A stretch of 10,423 nt of DNA, from the NCBI GenBank assembly GCA_965364515.1, contig CBDTXZ010000105.1:1-10423 (forward strand). The letters run 5' to 3'. The notes beneath the pieces were generated by a model, which saw only the letters and a list, made by a program, of their open reading frames with translations, was not told the DNA's origin and did no database searches. A program made the position numbers and the translations under genes. Shown piece by piece: positions 1-6,646 of this stretch (position 1 is the first letter of the stretch; each line of letters begins with the position of its first letter). The stretch comes from JAHEDH01 sp965364515. Lineage in GTDB: Bacteria > Actinomycetota > Acidimicrobiia > Spongiisociales > ZC4RG35.

Positions 1-252
1 GGGATGTGGGCGTCCACCGAGATCTTCCTGTGGCCGCTGTTCGGGGTCGACTTCCCCCGTGGTCCCGACCCGTACTGGCGAGACGTCTGGACCCGTGCCT
101 TCGACGATCCATGGCGATGGGTGACCGAACTGATCGGTCTCGGATATCTCGTTTGGCTCTGGTTCGCCACCGGCCTCAACCATTCCGACCGGCGGAAACA
201 GTTCCTCGACGATGGCCGTCTTCCCCAGATGCTCGAAGCGGAGACGCCGTGA
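1..252 (+). CDS. C-terminal fragment of a membrane protein, possibly a YdjM/DUF457-like metal-dependent hydrolase
   Basis: The frame is open from the first base of the window and ends in TGA at 250-252, so the start lies to the left. The visible 83 residues hold a short hydrophobic segment (IFLWPLFGV), a Trp- and Asp-rich loop, one clear membrane helix (LIGLGYLVWLWFATGL) and a charged cytoplasmic-looking tail. A 'leading Ser-Thr, then LWPLFG' stretch before a final helix is reminiscent of inner-membrane YdjM/DUF457 proteins. That is a resemblance from memory and the fragment is too short to settle it. The stop overlaps the ATG of the lipoprotein gene by one base (TGATG), so the two are probably co-translated in one operon. 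The coding call is fairly sure; the family is not. Confidence 0.6.
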   Translation, partial: GMWASTEIFLWPLFGVDFPRGPDPYWRDVWTRAFDDPWRWVTELIGLGYLVWLWFATGLNHSDRRKQFLDDGRLPQMLEAETP

Positions 253-935
253 TGGGGAGGCGCACGGTGGTCCTGATACTCGTGTCGCTCGTCCTGGCCG
301 CGTGCGGAGACACCGAAACGAACAGCGACGTTGTGGTCACCGAACCCCTCGTGGGATCGGCAACGCCCGAGTTGGCCGTCTCGGCGATCGTCAGGGCCAT
401 CGGCCAAGACGATGCGGCGACGTTGGAGGCGAACACCGCAACCGACCAACTCGGACTGCTCGCACTCGTCGAGGGCGCATCGACGCCCGATGCCCTCGCT
501 GCTCTCGGGTTTGCCAGCGAGCAGGTGTCGGCGACCTTCTGGTCGAGCTTCGGTGAACAGATCGAGGATTTCGTCGGCGCCGGTGTGGAGGACATCAGGA
601 TCGGAGCGATCTCCAGTGTCGACGTGCCCGGTGCCCGTTACGCAACGGTCGAGGTCCTGTTTCCGCTCGACGCCGCGGATCGGGTCTTCGTGGTGACCGA
701 ACGAAGCGGATGGGTCGTCGATCTCGTCGCGACGTTCCCTGGAGCGTTCGTCCCCAACATCCCTCTCGCGGTCGAGCGTGCATCATCGCCGGGAGTGGAT
801 CCCGCGCTCCTGGATTCGATCCGAGGCCAATCGGTCAGTCTCGACGCACTCGAGGCGATCGGCGTGGATGAGCGGATGGCCGAAGCCATCGCAGCTGCGC
901 GAATCGAGATCGAAGGCGGTGTCGGCGGGGGCTGA
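252..935 (+). CDS. Predicted secreted lipoprotein of unknown function
   Basis: This is a 227-residue protein. The N-terminus is a classic lipoprotein signal: basic start (MGRR), hydrophobic core and lipobox LAAC, with Cys18 as the lipidated residue. The mature protein would therefore be anchored on the outer face of the cytoplasmic membrane. A Thr/Asp/Glu-rich linker follows, then an alpha/beta region of about 180 residues. A beta-rich part near residues 115-165 (ATVEVLFPL, VFVVTERSGWVVDLVATF) resembles the small alpha+beta domains of many actinobacterial lipoproteins. I recognise no catalytic motif. ATG at 252 is chosen because it overlaps the upstream stop and places the signal peptide at the terminus; GTG at 249 is the alternative. 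The gene converges on the F420-enzyme gene, leaving 8 bases between stops with no clear hairpin. Confidence 0.83.
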   Translation: MGRRTVVLILVSLVLAACGDTETNSDVVVTEPLVGSATPELAVSAIVRAIGQDDAATLEANTATDQLGLLALVEGASTPDALAALGFASEQVSATFWSSFGEQIEDFVGAGVEDIRIGAISSVDVPGARYATVEVLFPLDAADRVFVVTERSGWVVDLVATFPGAFVPNIPLAVERASSPGVDPALLDSIRGQSVSLDALEAIGVDERMAEAIAAARIEIEGGVGGG

Positions 936-943
936 CCCGGGGC

Positions 944-1939
944 TCAAGAGCGGTCGGCGATCTCCCGCATCTTCGGCAACACCTCTGAACCGAGCATTTC
1001 GATGAGACCCTCCTGGTCGAGGCTGGCCATCTGGAAGGTCACGACATCGGCATCGAGGCCCTCGATGAGCGGTCGATACGTCTCGATGATGTCGTCTGCG
1101 GTGCTGACCAGCGAGTAGCGGCCGAGGACCTCCTCCCGTGGGAGCTCGTCGGCCCGCTCGCGGAGCGTCTGGGGATCGACGGCCTCGAGTCGACCCGGGG
1201 CGCGAAGGCCTCGCCACGAGTAGAGCGCCTCCCATGCCTCGTCGTCGGATTCGGCCTGGATCGACCATCTCGACGCCAGGATCTTCGGTGCAGGACGCCC
1301 CAGTTCCTCGGCGGCCACCCGTGACGGCTCGACGACGCGTTCGATGGTGTCGGCGGGATCCTTCACCGAGGTGATGATCCCCTCGGCCTTCGCAGCTGCG
1401 AGCGCCGCCGACTTCGGTCCTCCGGCTGCCAGCCAGATCGGGACGGGTCCGATCGGCGGTGAATACAGCTTGGCCCGGTCGGTGACGTAGTACTCGCCGT
1501 CGTAGGTGAGCTTCTCGCCGTCCAGCAGGCTGCGCATGATGTCCAGCGCCTCGCCCATTCGAGCGGCGCGCTCGGCGTATCTGGGGAACTCGAACCCGAG
1601 GGGTCCCTCATTGATGTTCTCGCCTGTGCCGACACCGAGGTTGAAGCGGCCGCCCGACAGGCGGTCGAGGGTGGCGGCGGCCTGAGCAACCACGCCGGGG
1701 TGGAACCGCCACAGCGGAGTGGTCACGCCGGTGGCGAACTCGAGGCCGTCGGTTGCGTTCGCCATCGCGCCGATCGTCGAGAAGGCGAAGCCGGCTGCCG
1801 ACTGGTCGTCGACCCACGGATGGAAGTGCTCGGACACGACCACCATGTCGAAGCCCGCCTCTTCGGCGAGCACTGCGTGCCGGACCAATTGCTCCGGCTG
1901 CCACTGCTCATGGCCACAGAAATAGGCGAACTTCGTCAT
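944..1939 (-). CDS. F420-dependent LLM-class oxidoreductase, FGD-like (TIGR03557-type)
   Basis: This 331-residue TIM-barrel flavin-like enzyme should use the deazaflavin F420 for hydride transfer in the cytoplasm. Compared from memory with mycobacterial F420-dependent glucose-6-phosphate dehydrogenase (FGD1), it keeps the SEHFHPW motif (His38 and Trp42 match catalytic His40 and Trp44, and Asp39 becomes Glu37). It also keeps the GVGTGENINE motif (Glu107 matches Glu109) and the LAAGGP cofactor-phosphate loop near 170-175. The FGD1 phosphate-binding set Thr195/Lys198/Lys259/Arg283 appears as Thr190/Lys193/Arg250/Arg274, so a phosphorylated substrate is possible. The exact substrate cannot be assigned, because TIGR03557 members are diverse. 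The start is well supported by GGAGG six bases upstream. The gene is divergent from the NUDIX gene, with 78 bases between them. Confidence 0.9.
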   Translation of the reverse strand: MTKFAYFCGHEQWQPEQLVRHAVLAEEAGFDMVVVSEHFHPWVDDQSAAGFAFSTIGAMANATDGLEFATGVTTPLWRFHPGVVAQAAATLDRLSGGRFNLGVGTGENINEGPLGFEFPRYAERAARMGEALDIMRSLLDGEKLTYDGEYYVTDRAKLYSPPIGPVPIWLAAGGPKSAALAAAKAEGIITSVKDPADTIERVVEPSRVAAEELGRPAPKILASRWSIQAESDDEAWEALYSWRGLRAPGRLEAVDPQTLRERADELPREEVLGRYSLVSTADDIIETYRPLIEGLDADVVTFQMASLDQEGLIEMLGSEVLPKMREIADRS

Positions 1940-1945
1940 CTCGTT

Positions 1946-1950
1946 CCTCC
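1946..1950 (-). promoter_or_regulatory. Shine-Dalgarno of the F420 enzyme gene
   Basis: On the minus strand GGAGG stands six bases before the ATG at 1939, one of the two textbook ribosome binding sites in this window. It fixes the start of the oxidoreductase. A TATGGT hexamer (minus strand, 1970-1975) farther upstream could be the -10 box, but I see no convincing -35. Confidence 0.75.
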
Positions 1951-2017
1951 GAGTTCCAGGTGTGTCGGAACCATAGGTCGGCCCGGGACTCAGCGTGCAT
2001 CAGGTAGGTTCGTCTCC

Positions 2018-2659
2018 GTGAGCCGATCTGCCCCTCTCCACGACTGGATCGCTCGGCTGGCTGCGATCGCCCAGTCGGGACTGGCGTTCAGTCCAAATGA
2101 GTACGACCGGCAGCGGTACGAGCAGATCCGCTCGATCGCCGCCGAAATGGCTGCGTGGCCCGATGGCGACGTCGGCTCCGTGCAGCGGGTCTTTGCCTCA
2201 GCAACAGGCTATGCCACGCCCAAGGTGATCAGCCGGGCGGCCGTCATCGACGACGGTCGGATCTTGATGGTGCGTGAGGTGGCAGACGGGAAATGGACGC
2301 TCCCGGGCGGATGGATCGACATCGGTGAGTCGCCGGCGACGGCCGCCGAGAGGGAAGTCCTGGAGGAATCGGGGTACCGGGTGGTCACGACGAAGCTCGC
2401 TGCCGTGTACGACAAGCTCCGCCACGAGCACCCGCCGGTGCCGCACCACTCCTATCTCATGTTCTTCCTGTGCGATCTGGTCGGGGGAGAGCCGCGCACC
2501 AGTCTCGAGACGTCCGAGGTGGGGTGGTTCCAGCCAGACCGTCTCCCTGATCTGTCGGTGAACCGAGCGACCGAACGACAGATCCTGCGAATGTTCGACC
2601 ATCACGCCGACCCTTCGATCCCGACCGACTTCGACGTCTCCACGGTCGGGAGCGACTGA
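2018..2659 (+). CDS. NUDIX hydrolase with an N-terminal Nudix_N_2-like helical domain
   Basis: This 213-residue enzyme should hydrolyse a nucleoside diphosphate linked to another moiety. The complete Nudix box GX5EX7REUXEEXGU is present, from Gly98 through Glu104, Arg112-Glu113 and Glu116-Glu117 to Gly119. The box's last hydrophobic position is Tyr120. The catalytic fold starts near residue 66 (ISRAAVIDDGRILMVRE) with LPGGWIDIGE before the box. Residues 5-55 form a helical extension (LHDWIARLAAIAQSGLAF) like the Nudix_N_2 domain of YjhB-type proteins, suggesting an ADP-ribose or nucleotide-sugar type substrate; the substrate is not proven. GTG at 2018 is chosen because earlier starts would run antisense through the F420 gene. 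AGGTAGG at 2002-2008 is a plausible ribosome site. The gene lies 56 bases before the AAA+ gene. Confidence 0.88.
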   Translation: MSRSAPLHDWIARLAAIAQSGLAFSPNEYDRQRYEQIRSIAAEMAAWPDGDVGSVQRVFASATGYATPKVISRAAVIDDGRILMVREVADGKWTLPGGWIDIGESPATAAEREVLEESGYRVVTTKLAAVYDKLRHEHPPVPHHSYLMFFLCDLVGGEPRTSLETSEVGWFQPDRLPDLSVNRATERQILRMFDHHADPSIPTDFDVSTVGSD

Positions 2660-2703
2660 CCGGTCACGGGCGCTCGCCGAGTCCCGTAGTGGTGGGGGCC
2701 TCC

Positions 2704-2709
2704 TAGGGT
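2704..2709 (+). promoter_or_regulatory. -10 box placed for a leaderless transcript of the AAA+ gene
   Basis: TAGGGT matches the actinobacterial TANNNT -10 consensus. It occupies exactly -12 to -7 relative to the A of the ATG at 2716, so transcription would begin at or next to the start codon. No strong Shine-Dalgarno is present (only AGGG at 2705-2708, inside the same hexamer) and no clear -35. A leaderless mRNA is inferred; a weak ribosome site is the alternative reading. Confidence 0.45.
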
Positions 2710-2715
2710 TGACCC

Positions 2716-4095
2716 ATGGATTCCAAGCCGTCCACAATCGCTGAACTGAAAGCCTCCGGATGGCGTGACCGTCCGATCAAGGACGAGTTGCGCGAGAACC
2801 TGATCGAACGGATGAAATCGGGAGACGACCTGTTCCCCGGGATCATCGGCTACGACGATACGGTCATTCCCGCACTGGAACGATCGATCCTCGCCGGCCA
2901 CGACATCATCCTTCTGGGTGAGCGGGGTCAGGGCAAGACCAGGCTGATACGCCGCCTCGTCGAGCTTCTCGACCGCGAGACGCCGGTGATCCTGGGTTGC
3001 GAGATCAACGACTCTCCCTATCGCCCGGTCTGCAAGCACTGTCACGATCGGATCACCGAGGACGGCGACGACGTCGAGATCGTCTGGCTTCCGAACGACC
3101 GTCGCTTCGCGGAGAAGCTGGCGACCCCGGACACGGCCGTCGCCGACCTGATCGGAGATGTCGATCCCATCCGGGTCGCCGAAGGCCGGTACCTGTCGGA
3201 CGAACTGGTCATCCATTACGGGCTCGTCCCGCGCACGCACCGGGGCATCTTCTCCATCAACGAGCTTCCTGACCTCCCGCCTCGTATCCAGGTCTCGCTG
3301 CTGAACGTGCTGGAGGAGCGCGATGTCCAGATCCGGGGCTTCACCGTCCGCCTTCCACTCGATCTGTTGCTGGTGGCGACCGCGAATCCCGAGGACTACA
3401 CCAATCGGGGCAGGATCATCACACCGCTCAAGGACCGGTTCGGTTCCGAGATCCGGACCCATTATCCGATCGATCGTGACGATGAGATCTCGATCATGCA
3501 CCAGGAGGCGCGCCCGCCCGCCGGAGTCGCCGTCTCGGTTCCCGATTTCATCGAAGACATCGTGGCCGAATACACCCATCAGGTGCGAGCGTCGGGACAC
3601 GTGAACCACCGTTCGGGCGTATCGGTGCGACTCTCGATCGCCAACCTCGAGACGCTCACCGCGTCGGCCGTCCGTCGGGCCATCCGATCGGGGGAGTCGG
3701 AGGCCGTCCCCAGGGTCTGTGATCTCGGTTCGCTGATCCAGTCGACGATGGGTCGTGTCGAGTTCGAGGGCTTCGAGGAGGGCCGTGAAGAGGAGATCCT
3801 CACCCGGCTTCTCGCCCAGGCGGTCCTCGCCGTGTTCCGCGAACGTCTGATGGGTTTCGACTTCTCGGATCTGCTCGAGCGTTTCGACACCGGTCTGGAG
3901 ATCCAGTCCGGCGATCTCGTCCCGGCAGGCGACCTGGTCGCCCAGGCAGACGACTTCGACGCATCGGACCTGCTGCTGCGGCTCGGGCTCCGAGGAGAGT
4001 CTCCGGGCGACGCTGCCGCCGCCATCGAGTTCGCCCTCGAGGGACTCCACCTCACCCGACGGTTGAACAAGTCCTCGAATCGCTATGCCTCCTAG
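2716..4095 (+). CDS. AAA+ ATPase, magnesium-chelatase I / MoxR-like (Rv0958-type)
   Basis: This 459-residue cytoplasmic AAA+ ATPase belongs to the helix-2-insert (ChlI/MoxR) group. Visible motifs are Walker A GERGQGKT at 68-75, a Walker B-like segment GIFSINELPD at 177-186, sensor 1 ATANPED near 221-227, an arginine-finger type LKDRF at 238-242, and sensor 2 around Arg305. Walker B has Asn182 where Asp is usual, but Glu183 is kept; from memory related proteins read FAINE, so this is probably a family trait. Cys95, Cys106 and Cys109 cluster between Walker A and B. The likely job is an ATP-driven hexameric motor for the VWA partner 33 bases downstream, as in BchI/BchD, MoxR/VWA or CbbQ/CbbO. 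No chlorophyll or cobalamin genes lie nearby, so a true chelatase role is unlikely. The mycobacterial counterpart I recall is Rv0958. Confidence 0.9.
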   Translation: MDSKPSTIAELKASGWRDRPIKDELRENLIERMKSGDDLFPGIIGYDDTVIPALERSILAGHDIILLGERGQGKTRLIRRLVELLDRETPVILGCEINDSPYRPVCKHCHDRITEDGDDVEIVWLPNDRRFAEKLATPDTAVADLIGDVDPIRVAEGRYLSDELVIHYGLVPRTHRGIFSINELPDLPPRIQVSLLNVLEERDVQIRGFTVRLPLDLLLVATANPEDYTNRGRIITPLKDRFGSEIRTHYPIDRDDEISIMHQEARPPAGVAVSVPDFIEDIVAEYTHQVRASGHVNHRSGVSVRLSIANLETLTASAVRRAIRSGESEAVPRVCDLGSLIQSTMGRVEFEGFEEGREEEILTRLLAQAVLAVFRERLMGFDFSDLLERFDTGLEIQSGDLVPAGDLVAQADDFDASDLLLRLGLRGESPGDAAAAIEFALEGLHLTRRLNKSSNRYAS

Positions 4096-4128
4096 GCACC
4101 GACCGGCCTCGACCTGGCGGGCGAGATC

Positions 4129-6063
4129 GTGAGCGTCAGCCGGTATTCGCGATGGGACGGCACCCAGAATCCGTTCGGCGCCGATCTTCCGGTCGACGAC
4201 CTGGCCGCCCGGCTCGCCGAGGACGTGCTGGAGGGCTGGGGCGTCGACAACGCTCTCCGGCGGATGCTCCAGGACGGCATGGAGGGTCGGTTCGACGGCC
4301 TGCGAGAGATGCGAGAGCGAATCAGGCGGCTGCGTGAGGAGCAGCAGCGCAAGACCGGGCGACCCGACCCGCTTTCGGAGTATCGGGAGCGACTCGAGGA
4401 GATCAAGCAGACGGAACGCTCCGCTCTGGCCGAGGACCAATCGGATGACGCCCGGTTCGCAGAGCTGAGCCTCGACGCCCTCCCTCAAAACGCCGCCGCA
4501 CAGATTCGGGAGCTCCGGGACTACGACTGGGCGTCCGAGGAGGCGAGGGGCCAGTTCGAACAGATGCTCGAAGACCTGCGACGCGAGATGCTCGACGCCA
4601 GCTTCAAACAGCTCTCCGAGGGACTCCAGAACATGAGCGAGGAGGAGATGGCCGCGCTCAAGGACATGCTGGCGGACCTCAACGTCATGATGGAGCAGCG
4701 TGCACAGGGTCTTGGACCAAGCCAGGAGCAGTTCGACGAGTTCATGGCGAAGCACGGCAGCCATTTCCCCGAGAACCCGCAGACGTTCGACGAGTTGCTC
4801 GAGGCGCTGGCGCGTCGGGCCATGGCGATGTCCCGGTACATGGCTTCGCTCACCCCCGAACAGCGGGCCGAGTTGCAGGCGTTGACCGAGGACCTCATGG
4901 GCGACATGGATCTGGCATTCCAGATGACCCAGTTCAACCAGAACCTGCGGCAGCTGGCTGCTGAGCTCCCGTGGGATCGGCCGATGGACATGGGTGGCGA
5001 GCCGACCGGTCTCGGCGAAGGGCTCGACATGATCGACCAGGCGTCCCGACTCGAGGAGTTGGAACAGTCGATGGGACAGGACTATCCAGGTGCCAGCCTC
5101 GAAGACATCGACACCGACGCCGTTCGTGACGCACTGGGTGAAGAGGGAGTGCGCGATCTGTCGAGGCTCCGCGCGATCGAGAAGATGCTCGAAGATGCCG
5201 GCGTGATCTCCCGATCCGAGGGCAAGCTCGAGCTGACTCCGAGAGGCGTCCGCAAACTCGGCCAGCAGGCGCTGTCACGGGTCTTCGAGCGGCTCACCCT
5301 CGATCAGGTCGGGAGTCACGACATCGCAAACGCCGGGGGAGCGGAGGAGCCGACCGGGTCGTCGCGACCGTGGCGATTCGGTGACGCATTCCGGCTCGAT
5401 CTCAAGCGGACTCTCCACAACGCCGTCCTCAGGCAGGGCCCGACGACCGGTCCGATCAAACTCGAACAGGAGGACTTCGAGATCGAAGAGGCCGAGAGCC
5501 GCACACGGGCGGCAACGGTTCTGCTGTTGGACATGAGCCGGTCGATGCCGCTGCGAGGTCATTGGCTGCCGGCCAAACGGATGGCGCTGGCGCTGCACAC
5601 GCTCATCTCGACGTCGTTTCCCGAGGACCATCTCGAGATCATCGGCTTCAGCGACTACGCCCGGCCGATGACTCCGCGTGATCTCGCCGAGGTCGATTGG
5701 GAGCCGGTGTACGGGACGAACATGGAGCATGCCTTCAACCTCGCCAATCGGGCGCTTGCCAAACACCGTGACGCCACGAAGCAGATCCTGCTCGTGACCG
5801 ACGGGGAGCCCACCGCCCATCTCGACGGGGAGTACGTGTTCTTCCAGTGGCCGCCGGTGCGTGAGACGCTCGAGAAGACCTATGCAGAGGCGATGCGTCT
5901 CTCGAAGTCGGGTGTGACGATGAACATCTTCATGCTCGAGCAGTCACCGGGACTGGTGTCGTTCATCGACCGCCTCGCCAAGATCGTCCATGGCCGCGTG
6001 TTCAACGCCACCGGTGAGGAACTCGGCGACCTGATCGTCAGCGACTACGTCCGTCGCCACTGA
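4129..6063 (+). CDS. VWA-domain protein, partner of the AAA+ ATPase (Rv0959-type)
   Basis: This 644-residue protein is acidic and strongly helical for its first two thirds. A likely coiled coil lies near 60-95 (charged stretch LREMRERIRRLREEQQ), and Met/Glu/Gln-rich helices follow to about 300. A C-terminal von Willebrand A domain spans about 460-640 with an intact MIDAS metal site: Asp468-x-Ser470-x-Ser472, Thr530 and Asp558 (VTDGEP). Proteins of this shape bind a MoxR/ChlI-type ATPase and present substrate through the metal-dependent VWA domain. GTG at 4129 is the first in-frame start after the upstream stop. No good Shine-Dalgarno precedes it, suggesting translational coupling or reinitiation. 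It lies in the same frame as the ATPase gene, separated by one TAG and 11 sense codons. The target is unknown. The mycobacterial counterpart I recall is Rv0959. Confidence 0.88.
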   Translation: MSVSRYSRWDGTQNPFGADLPVDDLAARLAEDVLEGWGVDNALRRMLQDGMEGRFDGLREMRERIRRLREEQQRKTGRPDPLSEYRERLEEIKQTERSALAEDQSDDARFAELSLDALPQNAAAQIRELRDYDWASEEARGQFEQMLEDLRREMLDASFKQLSEGLQNMSEEEMAALKDMLADLNVMMEQRAQGLGPSQEQFDEFMAKHGSHFPENPQTFDELLEALARRAMAMSRYMASLTPEQRAELQALTEDLMGDMDLAFQMTQFNQNLRQLAAELPWDRPMDMGGEPTGLGEGLDMIDQASRLEELEQSMGQDYPGASLEDIDTDAVRDALGEEGVRDLSRLRAIEKMLEDAGVISRSEGKLELTPRGVRKLGQQALSRVFERLTLDQVGSHDIANAGGAEEPTGSSRPWRFGDAFRLDLKRTLHNAVLRQGPTTGPIKLEQEDFEIEEAESRTRAATVLLLDMSRSMPLRGHWLPAKRMALALHTLISTSFPEDHLEIIGFSDYARPMTPRDLAEVDWEPVYGTNMEHAFNLANRALAKHRDATKQILLVTDGEPTAHLDGEYVFFQWPPVRETLEKTYAEAMRLSKSGVTMNIFMLEQSPGLVSFIDRLAKIVHGRVFNATGEELGDLIVSDYVRRH

Positions 6064-6066
6064 ATA

Positions 6067-6117
6067 CGTTCTTGTGACGGAAACAGCGATATGGCAGCGG
6101 TTCCCGTCACAAGAACG
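6067..6117. repeat. 51-bp palindromic repeat element, copy 1
   Basis: The left arm CGTTCTTGTGACGG (6067-6080) and right arm CCGTCACAAGAACG (6104-6117) are perfect 14-bp inverted repeats around a 23-base centre. The element fills the gap between two convergent genes, 3 bases from each stop codon (VWA gene at 6063, small gene at 6121). It could fold as a strong hairpin in either transcript and serve as a bidirectional terminator, though neither side carries a run of T. A second copy lies at 6596-6646. The centres share GCGATAT and GGTTCC in the same orientation. Confidence 0.9.
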
Positions 6118-6120
6118 GAC

Positions 6121-6519
6121 TCACAGGTCTGCGGCGTCGACCCTGGCTGCGAGGCCGTCGAGGTCTCCGGCTGCAGGGACGTGATCCCAGACCTTGACGC
6201 CGGCCAGCAACGAGGTGTACTTCTCAGCCTGCCCGGGCTTGACGACCACTCCGATCGGAATGTCGCTTCGGAGCTTCGTCTTGTAGCTCTGAAGAATCGC
6301 TCGATGCTGGTCGCGGTCGAGGTCGAGTTCGAAGACGACGCCATGGGCGCCTTCGGCCAGCTCACAACCCTCTCCGGTCAGGATCGGACAGACATGATCG
6401 CCGGTCGGTCCGTGGCAGACCATCACCGGATGTCCCAGGTTCTCCATGAACTCGGAGTCCTCCGGCCTTCTGCCGGTCGGTATGTCGAAGAGGATGTAGC
6501 TCGCTGACTCGTTCTCCAT
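6121..6519 (-). CDS. Small conserved-looking protein of unknown function with a Cys motif
   Basis: This 132-residue soluble protein has no signal peptide or membrane helix. I do not recognise the family. Its most distinctive region is Cys35-His36 ... Cys44-Pro45 ... Cys52 (C-x8-C-x7-C, with sequence VCHGP and CPILTGEGC), followed by GVVFELDLDRDQH and a C-terminal alpha/beta stretch with VVVKPGQAEKY. The Cys spacing could suit metal binding or a redox role, and the alternating hydrophobic strands suggest a small Rossmann- or receiver-like fold; both are inference. The start is firm: AAGGAGG lies five bases before the ATG at 6519. An in-frame upstream ATG at 6567 is rejected because it lacks such a site. 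It follows the permease gene on the same strand with 90 bases between, and both flanks carry the 51-bp palindrome. Confidence 0.82.
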   Translation of the reverse strand: MENESASYILFDIPTGRRPEDSEFMENLGHPVMVCHGPTGDHVCPILTGEGCELAEGAHGVVFELDLDRDQHRAILQSYKTKLRSDIPIGVVVKPGQAEKYTSLLAGVKVWDHVPAAGDLDGLAARVDAADL

Positions 6520-6524
6520 CGTCG

Positions 6525-6531
6525 CCTCCTT
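6525..6531 (-). promoter_or_regulatory. Strong Shine-Dalgarno deciding the small gene's start
   Basis: AAGGAGG on the minus strand with a five-base spacer to the ATG at 6519. It selects this start over the ATG 48 bases upstream, shortening the protein from 148 to 132 residues. Confidence 0.8.
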
Positions 6532-6595
6532 CTTGCTCAGCACGCCACGAACGCCGTAGCGGTGCAAGAGTCGAAGGTCACCGAGCCGCTGATGA

Positions 6596-6646
6596 CGTTC
6601 TTGTGACGTTTACGGCGATATTCCCTTGGTTCCCGTCACAAGAACG
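6596..6646. repeat. 51-bp palindromic repeat element, copy 2, overlapping the permease 3' end
   Basis: Arms CGTTCTTGTGACG (6596-6608) and CGTCACAAGAACG (6634-6646) form a perfect 13-bp inverted repeat around 25 bases. It aligns with copy 1 without gaps in the same orientation: both arms are identical and 16 of 25 central bases match. Copy starts are 529 bases apart. Read on the minus strand, it encodes the last 11 residues (VLVTGTKGISP) and TAA stop of the permease. The centre is the variable part, which favours selection on, or recent origin of, the arms. Confidence 0.9.

Noticed and set aside
936..943. Terminator between the convergent lipoprotein and F420 enzyme genes
   Set aside because: Only short GC-rich complementarity (about 4 bp) is visible and there is no T-run.
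1700..2017. N-terminal extension of the NUDIX frame
   Set aside because: It would run antisense through the start of the well-supported F420 enzyme gene, and the extra residues resemble no domain. The GTG at 2018 gives a normal Nudix_N_2 start.
2602..4764. 720-codon open frame on the minus strand
   Set aside because: It lies antisense to the AAA+ and VWA genes, shows no recognisable domain, and its His/Leu/Val/Arg-rich repetitive composition is what GC-rich codon bias yields on the opposite strand.
2716..6063. True magnesium or cobalt chelatase
   Set aside because: The ATPase and VWA domain resemble ChlI/ChlD, but no large H subunit and no chlorophyll or cobalamin genes are present. The length and motifs fit the separate Rv0958/Rv0959-type pair better.
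6073..6111. CRP-like half-sites TGTGA and TCACA in the palindrome
   Set aside because: The half-sites are 29 bases apart instead of the six typical of a CRP operator, and they are part of the longer repeat arms.
6067..6646. CRISPR or transposon terminal repeats
   Set aside because: Only two units exist, 478 bases apart, with a normal gene between them and no transposase or cas gene. The units are direct copies, not an inverted terminal pair.
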